Below, piece after piece: positions 27,751-35,220 of a stretch of 64,000 nucleotides of DNA. A program made the translations under genes and the position numbers. The notes under the pieces are model-generated. The model had not been told where the DNA came from. It was given only the letters and a program-made list of their open reading frames with translations, and made no database searches. The stretch's first letter is position 1. The number at the start of each line of letters is the position of its first letter. The DNA lies in contig AP025689.1 of NCBI GenBank assembly GCA_023168345.1, positions 990,001 to 1,054,000 of the forward strand. The letters run 5' to 3'. The stretch is from Lysinibacillus sp. PLM2 (GTDB lineage: Bacteria; Bacillota; Bacilli; Bacillales_A; Planococcaceae).

Positions 27751-28012
27751 GACACAAAATTGATTAATAAAAGTAGCGCGATCGAGCTTAAGAGCTTTGA
27801 TATCGTTACTGACACAAAATAGATCGATTCAGACACAAAACAGGGCGATAATAAGGATAGTGAAAAGAGCACAAGAGCGTGGATATCGATATGGACAAAA
27901 AATAGAGCGATATGGACACAAAATGTATCGATTCAGACAAAAAATAGGGCGATAATAAGGATAGTGAAAAGAGCACAACATCATAAACATCGATAAATAC
28001 ACAAATCGATCG
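27751..28012 (+). repeat. Degenerate 21-nt repeat array upstream of secA
   Basis: The core GACA(C/A)AAAA(T/C) occurs at 27751, 27811, 27832, 27894, 27915 and 27936, with a weaker copy near 27998. Neighbouring copies lie 21 nt apart and wider gaps are 60-62 nt, close to three units. Between cores, CGAT or GCGATA recurs. On the minus strand one frame is open for about 66 codons and reads as 7-residue repeats containing I-(F/L)-C-P. No ribosome site or known product supports coding. Confidence 0.8.
27823..27978 (+). repeat. 52-bp direct repeat inside the upstream array
   Basis: 27823-27874 and 27927-27978 are 52 bases each and differ at only two positions. They run from ATCGATTCAGACA through GGGCGATAATAAGGATAG to AAAAGAGCACAA. 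The offset is 104 bp, about five 21-nt units, so a segment of the array seems to have duplicated. Confidence 0.88.
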
Positions 28013-28159
28013 ATAAAAAGTAATCTCATAAATTTAATTTAATTCATGACGAACTTACTTATTCAAAAACTGCAACGATATTGTCACAATTGGGCTCAAT
28101 ATTCTAAAGCATCTGACCATAATATAGAATTAAAGAATCCCCCTTGATTTATATAAAAT

Positions 28160-28199
28160 GCACCTGGTTTCCATCCCCAGAGCCAGGTGCGATTTTTTT
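28160..28199 (+). terminator. Intrinsic terminator between pdxK and secA
   Basis: GCACCTGG and CCAGGTGC form a perfect 8-bp stem with a 15-nt loop, followed by GATTTTTTTC. It would end a + strand transcript coming through the repeat array, probably from pdxK. Confidence 0.82.
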
Positions 28200-28661
28200 C
28201 ATTTCTTAATTTAAAGGCGAATCTTCCTTATCATGCCTACCATTATTTTTCCCAGAAAACAATTACTCAAGTTCGCATTTTTTATACGTTTGTTCCTTCA
28301 TTCCAATCCAATCGTTTCATCTCCAAGCCCATATTTTTTCTTACTTTTCTTCATTTCATTAATAACCTCTACTTCACCATCATTCCTACGTGCCTAGTCA
28401 TCGCTTTTATGCTTCCTTTAACAACTCATTCAGCCGGATTTCTGAATTTCTTCCTCATTATTTTCTATACATTTACATAGATTTTGCTCGAGTTTCTTCT
28501 TTAAGCACCTTCCTCTTTTTCGTCAATTCACAACATAAATTTCCAAATACATCATTCCTCCATCAACTTTGTCGAATCATCTTAAACATCACCAATCATT
28601 GTCGTATTCTAGTGGAAACAAACCGTTTTCATTCGTCATAATTTAACAAAAACAGGTTAAA

Positions 28662-28677
28662 AACTACAATTGTAGTT
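28662..28677. promoter_or_regulatory. 16-bp perfect palindrome upstream of secA (BlaI/CopY-like operator)
   Basis: AACTACAATTGTAGTT is a perfect inverted repeat whose centre, TACAATTGTA, matches the TACAnnTGTA core bound by BlaI/MecI/CopY-family repressors. It lies about 130 nt before the secA start. No such repressor gene is in the window. Confidence 0.5.
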
Positions 28678-28805
28678 ACAATAGAATAAAGCATTAAGTG
28701 ATCATAATAAAAGAATGCAAACAAACAAAAGGAACGGTCATTTGCACCGACTGTATACTATTTGTTAAAATGGAGAATGAGACTATATGGGAAGTGAAAA
28801 ATTTC

Positions 28806-31313
28806 ATGGCGAACATATTAAGTAAAATCTTTGATCCAAATAAAAAAGAAATTAAAAAACTAGAAAAAACCGCAGATCAAATCGAGGCTTTTGCATCCCA
28901 AATGGAGCAACTGTCAGATGATGCGTTAAAAGAAAAAACAAATGAATTTAAAAAACGTTTCCAAGATGGAGAATCCCTTGATTCAATGCTACCTGAAGCT
29001 TTTGCAGTTTGTCGCGAAGCAGCTAAGCGTGTTTTAGGCATGTATCCTTACCGTGTTCAATTAATGGGGGCAGCTACACTTCATGACGGAAATATCGCAG
29101 AAATGAAGACCGGAGAAGGTAAAACATTAACTTCTACAATGGCTGTTTATTTAAATGCCATCACTGGTAATGGTGTACATGTTGTTACTGTCAATGAATA
29201 CCTGGCAAGTCGTGACGCAAATGAAATGGGTCAGCTATACAACTTCTTAGGTTTAACAGTAGGTTTAAATTTAAATAGTTTGTCGAAAGAAGAAAAACGA
29301 CAAGCCTATGCAGCGGATATTACATATAGTACGAACAATGAATTAGGATTCGACTATTTACGTGATAATATGGTGCTTTACAAAGAAGACCGTGTTCAAC
29401 GTCCCTTATATTTCGCAGTAATTGACGAAGTTGACTCCATTTTAATCGATGAAGCCCGTACGCCACTCATTATTTCTGGTCAAGCAGGACGTTCGGCAAA
29501 GCTTTATGTACAATCAAATGCTTTTGTACGAATGCTGAAGTCAGAAGAAGATTACACATATGAAGAAACAACTAAAGGTGTTACGTTAACAGAAAGCGGT
29601 ATTTCAAAAGCGGAGCGTGCATTTGGAATTGACAATTTATTCGACTTAACACATGTTCGTCTGCTTCATTCAATTAATCAATCATTAAAAGCACATGTTT
29701 CTATGCATCGCGATGTGGATTATGTGGTACAAGATGGAGAAATCGTTATCGTTGATAGCTTTACTGGTCGTTTAATGAAAGGTCGCCGCTATTCTGATGG
29801 ATTACACCAAGCGATCGAAGCAAAAGAAGGCGTTGAAATTCAAAACGAATCTATGACGATGGCAACGATTACGTTCCAAAATTACTTCCGTATGTATGAA
29901 AAACTGTCTGGTATGACAGGGACAGCTAAAACAGAAGAAGAAGAATTCCGTAATATTTATAACATGCAGGTAGTTGTTATTCCAACGAATCGACCGATTG
30001 CCCGTGAAGACCGTCCAGATTTAATCTTTGCGACTATGGAAGGGAAATTCAAGGCGGTTGCTGCCGACATTGCCGAACGTCATAAAAAAGGTCAACCTGT
30101 CTTAGTTGGTACAGTTGCCATTGAAACATCAGAAATTATTTCTAACTTATTGGATAAACATAAAATTCCACATAATGTTTTAAACGCCAAAAACCACGAG
30201 CATGAGGCTGAAATTATTGCAGATGCAGGTAAAAAAGGTTCTGTAACGATTGCGACAAACATGGCAGGTCGTGGTACGGATATTAAACTTGGAGAAGGTG
30301 TCCTAGAACTCGGTGGTTTAGCGGTTATCGGTACAGAACGACATGAATCACGCCGTATCGACAATCAGTTACGTGGTCGTTCTGGTCGTCAAGGTGACCC
30401 AGGTATTACGCAATTCTATCTTTCACTTGAAGATGAATTAATGCGTCGCTTCGGTTCTGATAAGATGAAGGCGATGATGATGCGTCTTGGTATGGATGAT
30501 TCACAACCGATTCAATCAGGAATGGTTTCAAAAGCGGTAGAATCTGCTCAAAAACGTGTTGAAGGAAATAACTTTGATGCTCGTAAACGCTTATTACAAT
30601 ACGATGATGTGTTACGCCAACAACGTGAAATTATTTACCAAGAGCGTCTACAAGTATTAGAATCTGAAAATATGCGTGAGCTTGTTGAGTCTATGATTCA
30701 AGAATCCATTGAGAACATTGTAGGAATCCATACACAAGGTCCTACAGAAGAATGGAATCTAAAAGCGATTGAAGACTATGTAAGTGGCAATCTTTTAGAT
30801 GAAGGTGCTGTGAAGGCTAGTAATTTAGAAGGTAAATCACCTGAAGAAATAATTGATTATATCTTTGAAGAAGTACAGAAAAAATACGACGCTAAAGAAG
30901 AAGAGCTTACGCCGGAACGTATGCGTGAGTTTGAGAAGGTTATTTTACTTCGTTCAATTGATACGAAATGGATTGACCATATTGATGCGATGGATCAATT
31001 GCGTCAAGGGATTCATTTACGTGCTTATGGACAAACAGATCCATTACGTGAGTATCAAAAAGAAGGATTTGCTATGTTTGAAGATATGGTCGCTTCCATT
31101 CGCGAAGACGTTACGAAATACGCGATGAAAGCACAAATTCGCAACAATTTAGAGCGTGAAGAAGTAGCGAAAGGCCAAGCTGTTAATCCGAAAGAAGAAG
31201 CTGCACCTAAGAAAAAACAACCAGTTCGTAAAGCTGAAAATATCGGACGTAATGATCCATGTCCATGTGGTAGCGGCAAGAAATTTAAAAACTGTCATGG
31301 TGCTGGGCAATAA
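28806..31313 (+). CDS. secA: Preprotein translocase ATPase SecA
   Basis: Motor that drives secretory proteins through SecYEG. Visible in order: [13 protein letters not shown] start, Walker [12 protein letters not shown] (near residue 100), the [19 protein letters not shown]alker B region, [14 protein letters not shown] of the second nucleotide-binding fold, [11 protein letters not shown], and the C-terminal zinc-binding SEC-C motif [17 protein letters not shown]. Length is 835 aa, as in Bacillus. I take ATG 28806 (GGAAGTG upstream); the frame is open 36 codons further up but that peptide is not part of SecA. Confidence 0.97.
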   Translation: MANILSKIFDPNKKEIKKLEKTADQIEAFASQMEQLSDDALKEKTNEFKKRFQDGESLDSMLPEAFAVCREAAKRVLGMYPYRVQLMGAATLHDGNIAEMKTGEGKTLTSTMAVYLNAITGNGVHVVTVNEYLASRDANEMGQLYNFLGLTVGLNLNSLSKEEKRQAYAADITYSTNNELGFDYLRDNMVLYKEDRVQRPLYFAVIDEVDSILIDEARTPLIISGQAGRSAKLYVQSNAFVRMLKSEEDYTYEETTKGVTLTESGISKAERAFGIDNLFDLTHVRLLHSINQSLKAHVSMHRDVDYVVQDGEIVIVDSFTGRLMKGRRYSDGLHQAIEAKEGVEIQNESMTMATITFQNYFRMYEKLSGMTGTAKTEEEEFRNIYNMQVVVIPTNRPIAREDRPDLIFATMEGKFKAVAADIAERHKKGQPVLVGTVAIETSEIISNLLDKHKIPHNVLNAKNHEHEAEIIADAGKKGSVTIATNMAGRGTDIKLGEGVLELGGLAVIGTERHESRRIDNQLRGRSGRQGDPGITQFYLSLEDELMRRFGSDKMKAMMMRLGMDDSQPIQSGMVSKAVESAQKRVEGNNFDARKRLLQYDDVLRQQREIIYQERLQVLESENMRELVESMIQESIENIVGIHTQGPTEEWNLKAIEDYVSGNLLDEGAVKASNLEGKSPEEIIDYIFEEVQKKYDAKEEELTPERMREFEKVILLRSIDTKWIDHIDAMDQLRQGIHLRAYGQTDPLREYQKEGFAMFEDMVASIREDVTKYAMKAQIRNNLEREEVAKGQAVNPKEEAAPKKKQPVRKAENIGRNDPCPCGSGKKFKNCHGAGQ

Positions 31314-31345
31314 TCATCGGAAGTTTTGACAGTGTTGTCGATTTT

Positions 31346-31540
31346 TTATGTCCAGTAACTGGCGTGTTATGTCCATTTGGGCATTGGATTTGTCCGTTAA
31401 CGAACACTTTATGTCTAATAAGGGTAAGGTTTAGTCCATCGAACAAACTTATGTCCAATAACTAGTGCGTTATGTCCATTCGGATCGTCATTTAGTCCGT
31501 TCAATGGCAACTTATGTCCACTTAGATGTACGTTTTGTCC
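31346..31540 (-). repeat. Ten-unit 21-nt repeat array downstream of secA
   Basis: The core TTATGTCC, or a one- or two-base variant (TTTAGTCC, TTTTGTCC, ATTTGTCC, TTATGTCT), starts at 31346, 31367, 31388, 31409, 31430, 31449, 31470, 31491, 31512 and 31533. The step is exactly 21 nt except one of 19. Thirteen bases between cores are not conserved. Read on the minus strand the core is GGACATAA, close to the GACACAAAA core of the array before secA, so the two arrays point towards each other. Confidence 0.9.
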
Positions 31541-31624
31541 ACATCAGTTTTTCAAAGTAATTGTGTCTCAAACTGCTTTGTATATTTGTAGATTAAATAA
31601 CTATCTTTACGTAACACAATTTCC

Positions 31625-31658
31625 GAACCGTTGCCATTTTCAACAAATGGCACGGTTC
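31625..31658 (+). promoter_or_regulatory. Hairpin before prfB
   Basis: GAACCGTTGCCATTT and AAATGGCACGGTTC pair over 14 bases with one bulged T and a short loop. The following sequence (TATCAATTTC) is not a good T tract, so this may be a weak secA terminator or a structured leader of prfB, whose ATG is 37 nt downstream. Confidence 0.6.
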
Positions 31659-31694
31659 TATCAATTTCAATAATAGTACGGGGGATTTCATTTT

Positions 31695-32796
31695 ATGATT
31701 GAATTAGCAGATGTAAGAAATACATTGGAAACTACAGCCAAGAAATTGGCGGACTTCAGGGGGTCTCTTTGACTTAGAAAACAAAGAGGCGCGGATTCAA
31801 GAGCTTGATGAGATGATGTTAATGCCAGACTTTTGGAATGACCAAGAAGGTGCGCAAAAAGTCATTAATGAAGCGAATGGGTTAAAAGCGGTTGTGAATG
31901 AATACAATGATCTAGTTTCAACTCAAGAAAACTTAGAAATGACGTTGGAGCTTTTAAAAGAAGAACCCGATGAAGAGTTGCAAAATGACCTTGCTGAAGA
32001 ATTGCAAGAATTTGAGGGGAAAATGGATAGCTTTGAGCTTCAATTGCTTTTAAGCGAACCTTACGATAAAAACAATGCAATCCTCGAGCTTCATCCTGGA
32101 GCAGGCGGTACAGAATCACAAGATTGGGGTTCTATGTTACTTCGTATGTATACACGTTGGGCTGAACAGCATGGCTTTAAAGTTGAAACGATGGATTATT
32201 TACCTGGTGATGAGGCCGGTATTAAATCGGTGACGTTATTAATTCAAGGGCACAATGCTTATGGCTATTTGAAAGCGGAAAAAGGTGTTCATCGTTTAGT
32301 TCGTATTTCGCCCTTTGATTCGGCTGGTCGTCGTCATACATCTTTCGTTTCCTGTGATGTTATGCCTGAGTTTAATAATGAAATTGAAATCGAAGTACGT
32401 ACCGAAGATTTAAAGGTAGATACTTACCGTGCTACGGGAGCAGGTGGACAACATATTAATACAACTGACTCAGCAGTTCGTATTACACACATTCCAACAG
32501 GTGTTGTTGTTTCGTGTCAGGCTGAGCGTTCTCAAATTAAGAACCGTGAGAAAGCGATGAGCATGTTAAAAGCAAAACTTTATCAATTAGAAATTGAGAA
32601 GCAACAGGCTGAGCTTGATGCCATTCGTGGTGAACAAAAGGAAATTGGTTGGGGCTCTCAAATTCGTTCATATGTATTCCATCCGTATTCAATGGTAAAA
32701 GATCACCGTACTAATTTTGAAACTGGTAATGTCCATGCCGTTATGGATGGGGATTTAGATGGATTTATTAACGCTTATTTACGTTCGCGTATTTAA
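31695..32796 (+). CDS. prfB: Peptide chain release factor 2, expressed by programmed +1 frameshift
   Basis: RF2 reads UGA and UAA stop codons. ATG 31695 opens 25 codons ending CTT, then TGA at 31770-31772. The classic slippery site CTTTGAC with an internal Shine-Dalgarno-like AGGGGG just upstream directs a +1 shift by skipping T 31770. Translation resumes at GAC 31771, giving 366 aa, the usual length. The RF2 specificity motif SPF is in [14 protein letters not shown] and the hydrolysis motif GGQ in GAGGQHIN. Low RF2 favours the shift, so synthesis is autoregulated as in other bacteria. GGGGGA precedes the ATG by 10 nt. Confidence 0.97.
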
Positions 32797-32813
32797 TTTT
32801 AAGTAATAAAAAT

Positions 32814-32860
32814 AGCATCCTATTGACCAAATTGGTGATGGGATGCTGTTTTTTGTTTTT
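32814..32860 (+). terminator. Intrinsic terminator after prfB
   Basis: AGCATCC and GGATGCT close a stem that continues inward with ACCAA/TTGGT, followed by GTTTTTTGTTTTT. It also lies just beyond the 3' end of the convergent coiled-coil gene. Confidence 0.88.
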
Positions 32861-32890
32861 GTAGCATAATTCGAGAATCTTTACTTGTAA

Positions 32891-33340
32891 TTAAACATCA
32901 AACATTCCCGTTGCTTTTTTTAACATACGTACATCTGCTTTCGTGTCAACTGAATCGTATGCTAAAATTCCTATCTTTTCATTTATTCGATTAATTTTAC
33001 CTATTAATTCACTGTGATTTTCATTTGAACTCTCTTCAAGAGAATCCATTCGTGCCTCGAGTGAATCCATTTTCTCTTCAAGAGAATCCATTCGTGCCTC
33101 GAGTGAATCCATTTTCTCTTCAAGAGAATTCATTCGTGCCTCGAGTGAATCCATTTTCTCTTCGAGAGAATCCATTCGTACCTCCAGTGAATCCATTTTC
33201 TCTTCAAGAGAATCCATTCGTGCCTCGAGTGAATCCATTCTTCTTTCAAGAGAATCCATTCTTTGTGATAAAGAGTGAAAATGCTCGTCCATTTTGTTTG
33301 AAAGCTCTAAAATAGCTTGCAAAACTTGATCCATATTCAT
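32891..33340 (-). CDS. Heptad-repeat coiled-coil protein
   Basis: 149-aa protein of unknown function. Residues 28-104 are eleven near-identical heptads of the form MDSLE(A/E/V)(R/K), alternating MDSLEAR and MDSLEEK, which predict a long parallel coiled coil with Met and Leu at the core. Flanks are an N-terminal helix (MDQVLQAILELSNKMDEHF) and a C-terminal part (NRINEKIGILAYDSVDTKADVRMLKKATG). No signal peptide. AAGGAGG precedes ATG on the minus strand, so it is probably a real gene. Heptad number is likely to vary between strains because the repeat is also near-perfect in DNA. Confidence 0.8.
   Translation of the reverse strand: MNMDQVLQAILELSNKMDEHFHSLSQRMDSLERRMDSLEARMDSLEEKMDSLEVRMDSLEEKMDSLEARMNSLEEKMDSLEARMDSLEEKMDSLEARMDSLEESSNENHSELIGKINRINEKIGILAYDSVDTKADVRMLKKATGMFDV
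33029..33259 (-). repeat. 21/42-bp tandem repeat within the coiled-coil gene
   Basis: Eleven 21-bp units encode the heptads; pairs of units (42 bp) are the most similar, with GAATCCATTTTCTCTTC and GAATCCATTCGTGCCTC alternating on the + strand. DNA identity is far higher than the protein needs, indicating recent expansion by slippage or unequal crossover. Confidence 0.92.
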
Positions 33341-33547
33341 TATTCCTCCTTATATTTTTTGTATTACGTTCGCTCAATGTTATCTATTAGTAACACATAT
33401 TATAATTAAAGAATTGAAATTCTACAATGAGTAAAAAATGTCATTGGAACTATTGGAAGCTCGCGTTATCAATCCTAATCATTTTAAAAGAATCATCAAA
33501 AATTCCAAAAAATTTCAAAATCCCCACTAAATTTATCTTGTCTCCAA

Positions 33548-33592
33548 TTTGCATTTTTCGTTTAATGTTGTAAAATATAAGAACAAACGTTC
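33548..33592 (+). promoter_or_regulatory. LexA-box promoter for the YhjD-like gene
   Basis: GAACAAACGTTC at 33581-33592 is a perfect match to the Bacillus LexA (DinR) operator GAACnnnnGTTC. It directly follows a plausible sigma-A promoter, TTTGCA (33548) and TAAAAT (33571) 17 nt apart, so bound LexA would cover the transcription start. Confidence 0.75.
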
Positions 33593-33613
33593 TGTATTTA
33601 GGAGGGATATTTA

Positions 33614-34000
33614 GTGGCTCATATTCCCATTGAAGCTGTCCCGCATTTAGAATTGGCTATATACTTACCGATGTTGCTTATCGTTTTAGATAAGGATCAT
33701 GCACAAATTGAAGCGGGGCAGTTTAAACTTAAACGGCCGTATTTCCATTTAATAGAAGAGGCAAGGAAAATCGCTCATGAGGACTTAAAAAAAACGAAGG
33801 CGTATTTAATACATCGTAATTTAAGAGTCGAACGTGGAAACAGTGATGAAATGTTTACAGAGTATTATTTCTATTTTCAACAGGCAATGGAAATTAGAAG
33901 ATACTCCAATATACGCCTTCGAAATAAGGTGGAAAGTTTACTTGATCTATATTTTAAAAAAGCTTCCCAAGAAATTAAAGAAGTAAGTCATTTTGAATAA
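33614..34000 (+). CDS. YhjD-like conserved protein of unknown function
   Basis: 128 aa, probably all-helical and cytoplasmic. It resembles the Bacillus YhjD family by the N-terminal AIYLPMLLIVLDKD, by YLIHRNLRVERG and by RLRNKVESLLDLYF near the end; this is from memory and not certain. No catalytic motif is visible. GTG 33614 follows AGGAGGG. The promoter overlaps a perfect LexA box, so SOS induction is likely. Its 3' end overlaps the convergent comK gene by 26 nt. Confidence 0.62.
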   Translation: MAHIPIEAVPHLELAIYLPMLLIVLDKDHAQIEAGQFKLKRPYFHLIEEARKIAHEDLKKTKAYLIHRNLRVERGNSDEMFTEYYFYFQQAMEIRRYSNIRLRNKVESLLDLYFKKASQEIKEVSHFE

Positions 34001-34478
34001 TTAGTCGTTGGTTTGATCCGTATTTTTGTAGCATAGTTGCACATACGTATTGTGTACAAAACGATGCATAATGCACTTGCAGTTTAATTTCTCGATCATC
34101 TTTTAATGTAATTAGTGTACAATCATCAGCTTTTTGTATATTTACGATACTATGTAGCGCCACCCAAATATTGTTTGGGGATGCTGGTGATAAAATCGGA
34201 AAGAACACCAATGGAATCCCATAGTCGTAAGCAATAATGATTGGTAACTTATGTTTTTCTTTACCAAAAAAGATTTTTGATACTTCTCGTGCAGCTGTGT
34301 AGCTTGTCCCCATTAAGATACATGATTTTCGAATAATGTAAAGCGGTTTTCTGCTGACAATTACTTCACCGCTTTTATCGTAAACGCATGAATAAAGTTT
34401 TTCTCCTTTTTTAATGGGTTTGATTAAATACGAATTGAATGACAGATGATAAGAGTCGACAATTGTTCCAGACTGCAT
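33975..34478 (-). CDS. comK: Competence transcription factor ComK
   Basis: Master activator of DNA uptake genes in Bacillales; binds the minor groove at AT-boxes. Similarity to B. subtilis ComK is clear in the centre: VSRKPLYIIRKSCILMGTSY compares with VNMKPLQIVDRSCRFFGSSY, and later KLPIIIAYDYGIPLVFFPILSPASPNNIW. The 167 aa length is slightly shorter than the 192 aa of B. subtilis, with the difference at the C-terminus. AAGGAG lies upstream of ATG on the minus strand. The 3' ends of comK and the YhjD-like gene overlap, so each transcript is partly antisense to the other. Confidence 0.85.
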   Translation of the reverse strand: MQSGTIVDSYHLSFNSYLIKPIKKGEKLYSCVYDKSGEVIVSRKPLYIIRKSCILMGTSYTAAREVSKIFFGKEKHKLPIIIAYDYGIPLVFFPILSPASPNNIWVALHSIVNIQKADDCTLITLKDDREIKLQVHYASFCTQYVCATMLQKYGSNQRLIIQNDLLL

Positions 34479-34531
34479 TACATTATTCTCCTTCCTTTTG
34501 TTAATTTATGGAACTTGCGTGATCCAAGAAC

Positions 34532-34560
34532 ATCATAATATGATTTTCGACTAAGTTCAA
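34532..34560 (-). promoter_or_regulatory. Sigma-A-type promoter for comK
   Basis: On the minus strand, TTGAAC (34560-34555) and TATGAT (34537-34532) are separated by 17 nt, about 54 nt before the comK ATG. The surrounding DNA is AT-rich with several A4 and T4 runs that could be ComK AT-boxes, but I could not fit a clean AAAA-N5-TTTT pair. Confidence 0.55.
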
Positions 34561-34635
34561 CATCAAATTAGTAAAATTAAGCAAAAATTAGAAAAAATTC
34601 ACAAATTGTTAAGGGGATCTATTTTTCAGAATATA

Positions 34636-34664
34636 TTGCAAATTGACACTCGATTTTTTATAAT
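34636..34664 (+). promoter_or_regulatory. Sigma-A-type promoter for the IDEAL-domain gene
   Basis: TTGCAA (34636-34641) and TATAAT (34659-34664) with a 17-nt spacer, 28 nt before the start codon. Confidence 0.6.
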
Positions 34665-34691
34665 AGAAAAAAGGGAATCGGGGTGATATCG

Positions 34692-34931
34692 ATGGATAAA
34701 TATTATTCATACACAGATTTTCTTAAGGCAGTTGGACACTATCAACATGCAAATGAATCTGAGAAGTTGTTGAATGACATTTATTTGGACTTGTTTTTAA
34801 ACCGTATTCAAAGATTACAACGTATTGAAGAGTTAAAAGATCTCATCGATACAGCGTTAGATGAAAGAAACAAAGAAGCCTTTTATGCATATGCCACGGA
34901 ATTAAGTGAATTACAAGAATCGATGAATTAA
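34692..34931 (+). CDS. IDEAL-domain small protein
   Basis: 79-aa protein consisting mostly of the IDEAL domain, a short helical module found at the end of several Firmicutes proteins such as YpiB and named for a conserved sequence. The match is in DIYLDLFLNRIQRLQRIEELKDLIDTALDERNKEAF (given here only as a span, residues about 27-62) followed by YAYATELSEL. No enzyme motif. ATG 34692 follows GGGGTGAT by 5 nt; an in-frame GTG at 34683 lies within that ribosome site. Function unknown. Confidence 0.75.
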   Translation: MDKYYSYTDFLKAVGHYQHANESEKLLNDIYLDLFLNRIQRLQRIEELKDLIDTALDERNKEAFYAYATELSELQESMN

Positions 34932-34937
34932 AAATAT

Positions 34938-35006
34938 AAAGCCGTCTTGTGAAAGTGAATTTTTCCCATATAAATGGGGTAAGTTCAATTTATAAGACGG
35001 CTTTTG
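34938..35006 (+). terminator. Intrinsic terminator after the IDEAL-domain gene
   Basis: AAAGCCGTCTT and AAGACGGCTTT form an 11-bp stem closing a long loop that itself contains CCCAT/ATGGG; TTGTT follows. Confidence 0.75.
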
Positions 35007-35134
35007 TTCATAGTTGTTACTAAATGGAGCTACTAACTACTATATAGAATTAAAAATAGTACCAAACAAATCTCAACAAAGGGTTCAACCTTAAGACAAT
35101 TATGAACAAAAATGAAAATCCGCTAGATAAATTA

Positions 35135-35184
35135 GAATATACGTTCGCTTATTTGTCGATTTTTTCAAAGTGATATGCTAAAAT
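35135..35184 (+). promoter_or_regulatory. LexA box and extended -10 promoter for uvrBA
   Basis: GAATATACGTTC (35135-35146) matches the LexA operator GAACnnnnGTTC at seven of eight defined bases, and the flanking CG fits the wider CGAAC form on the other strand. An extended -10, TGCTAAAAT (35176-35184), lies downstream. uvrBA is a known SOS operon in B. subtilis. Confidence 0.65.
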
Positions 35185-35220
35185 TAGAGTTAGATAAATG
35201 GGTGAAAGGACGGCCGATCA

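Larger units (their letters stand above)
28013..28805. other. Long non-coding stretch before secA
   Basis: Nearly 800 nt with no supported gene. It contains the terminator at 28160, a strongly G-poor, pyrimidine-rich + strand from about 28200 to 28640, and a 16-bp palindrome at 28662. The minus strand of the G-poor part has a start-like ATG followed by 15 sense codons and then repeated stops, which could be a decayed gene. A 97-codon + strand frame at 28187 has no ribosome site and is rejected. Confidence 0.6.
31314..31694. other. secA-prfB intergenic region
   Basis: About 380 nt containing a ten-unit 21-nt repeat array (31346-31540) and, close to prfB, a hairpin (31625-31658). No gene is supported. 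One + strand frame through the second half of the array is open and reads L-C-P-type heptapeptides, but no start or ribosome site is present. Confidence 0.7.

Noticed and set aside
27829..28029. Minus-strand frame with C-P heptapeptide repeats
   Set aside because: It is the translation of the 21-nt array; no ribosome site and no known family, so I keep it as a repeat, not a gene.
28187..28480. 97-codon + strand open frame before secA
   Set aside because: No ribosome site, overlaps a terminator, and its hydrophobic composition follows from the pyrimidine-rich DNA.
31346..31540. CRISPR-like regular spacing
   Set aside because: The conserved part is only about 8 nt and varies, spacers are about 13 nt, and no cas gene is present.
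31770..31772. prfB as a pseudogene with an internal stop
   Set aside because: The stop is the canonical RF2 frameshift site with a correctly placed AGGGGG.
33025..33315. + strand frame with repeated N-P-F-x-P-R-V pattern
   Set aside because: Antisense shadow of the heptad-repeat gene, which has the ribosome site and a sensible coiled-coil product.
34479..34640. ComK autoregulatory AT-boxes
   Set aside because: The region is AT-rich but I could not find a clean pair of AAAA-N5-TTTT motifs at the expected spacing.
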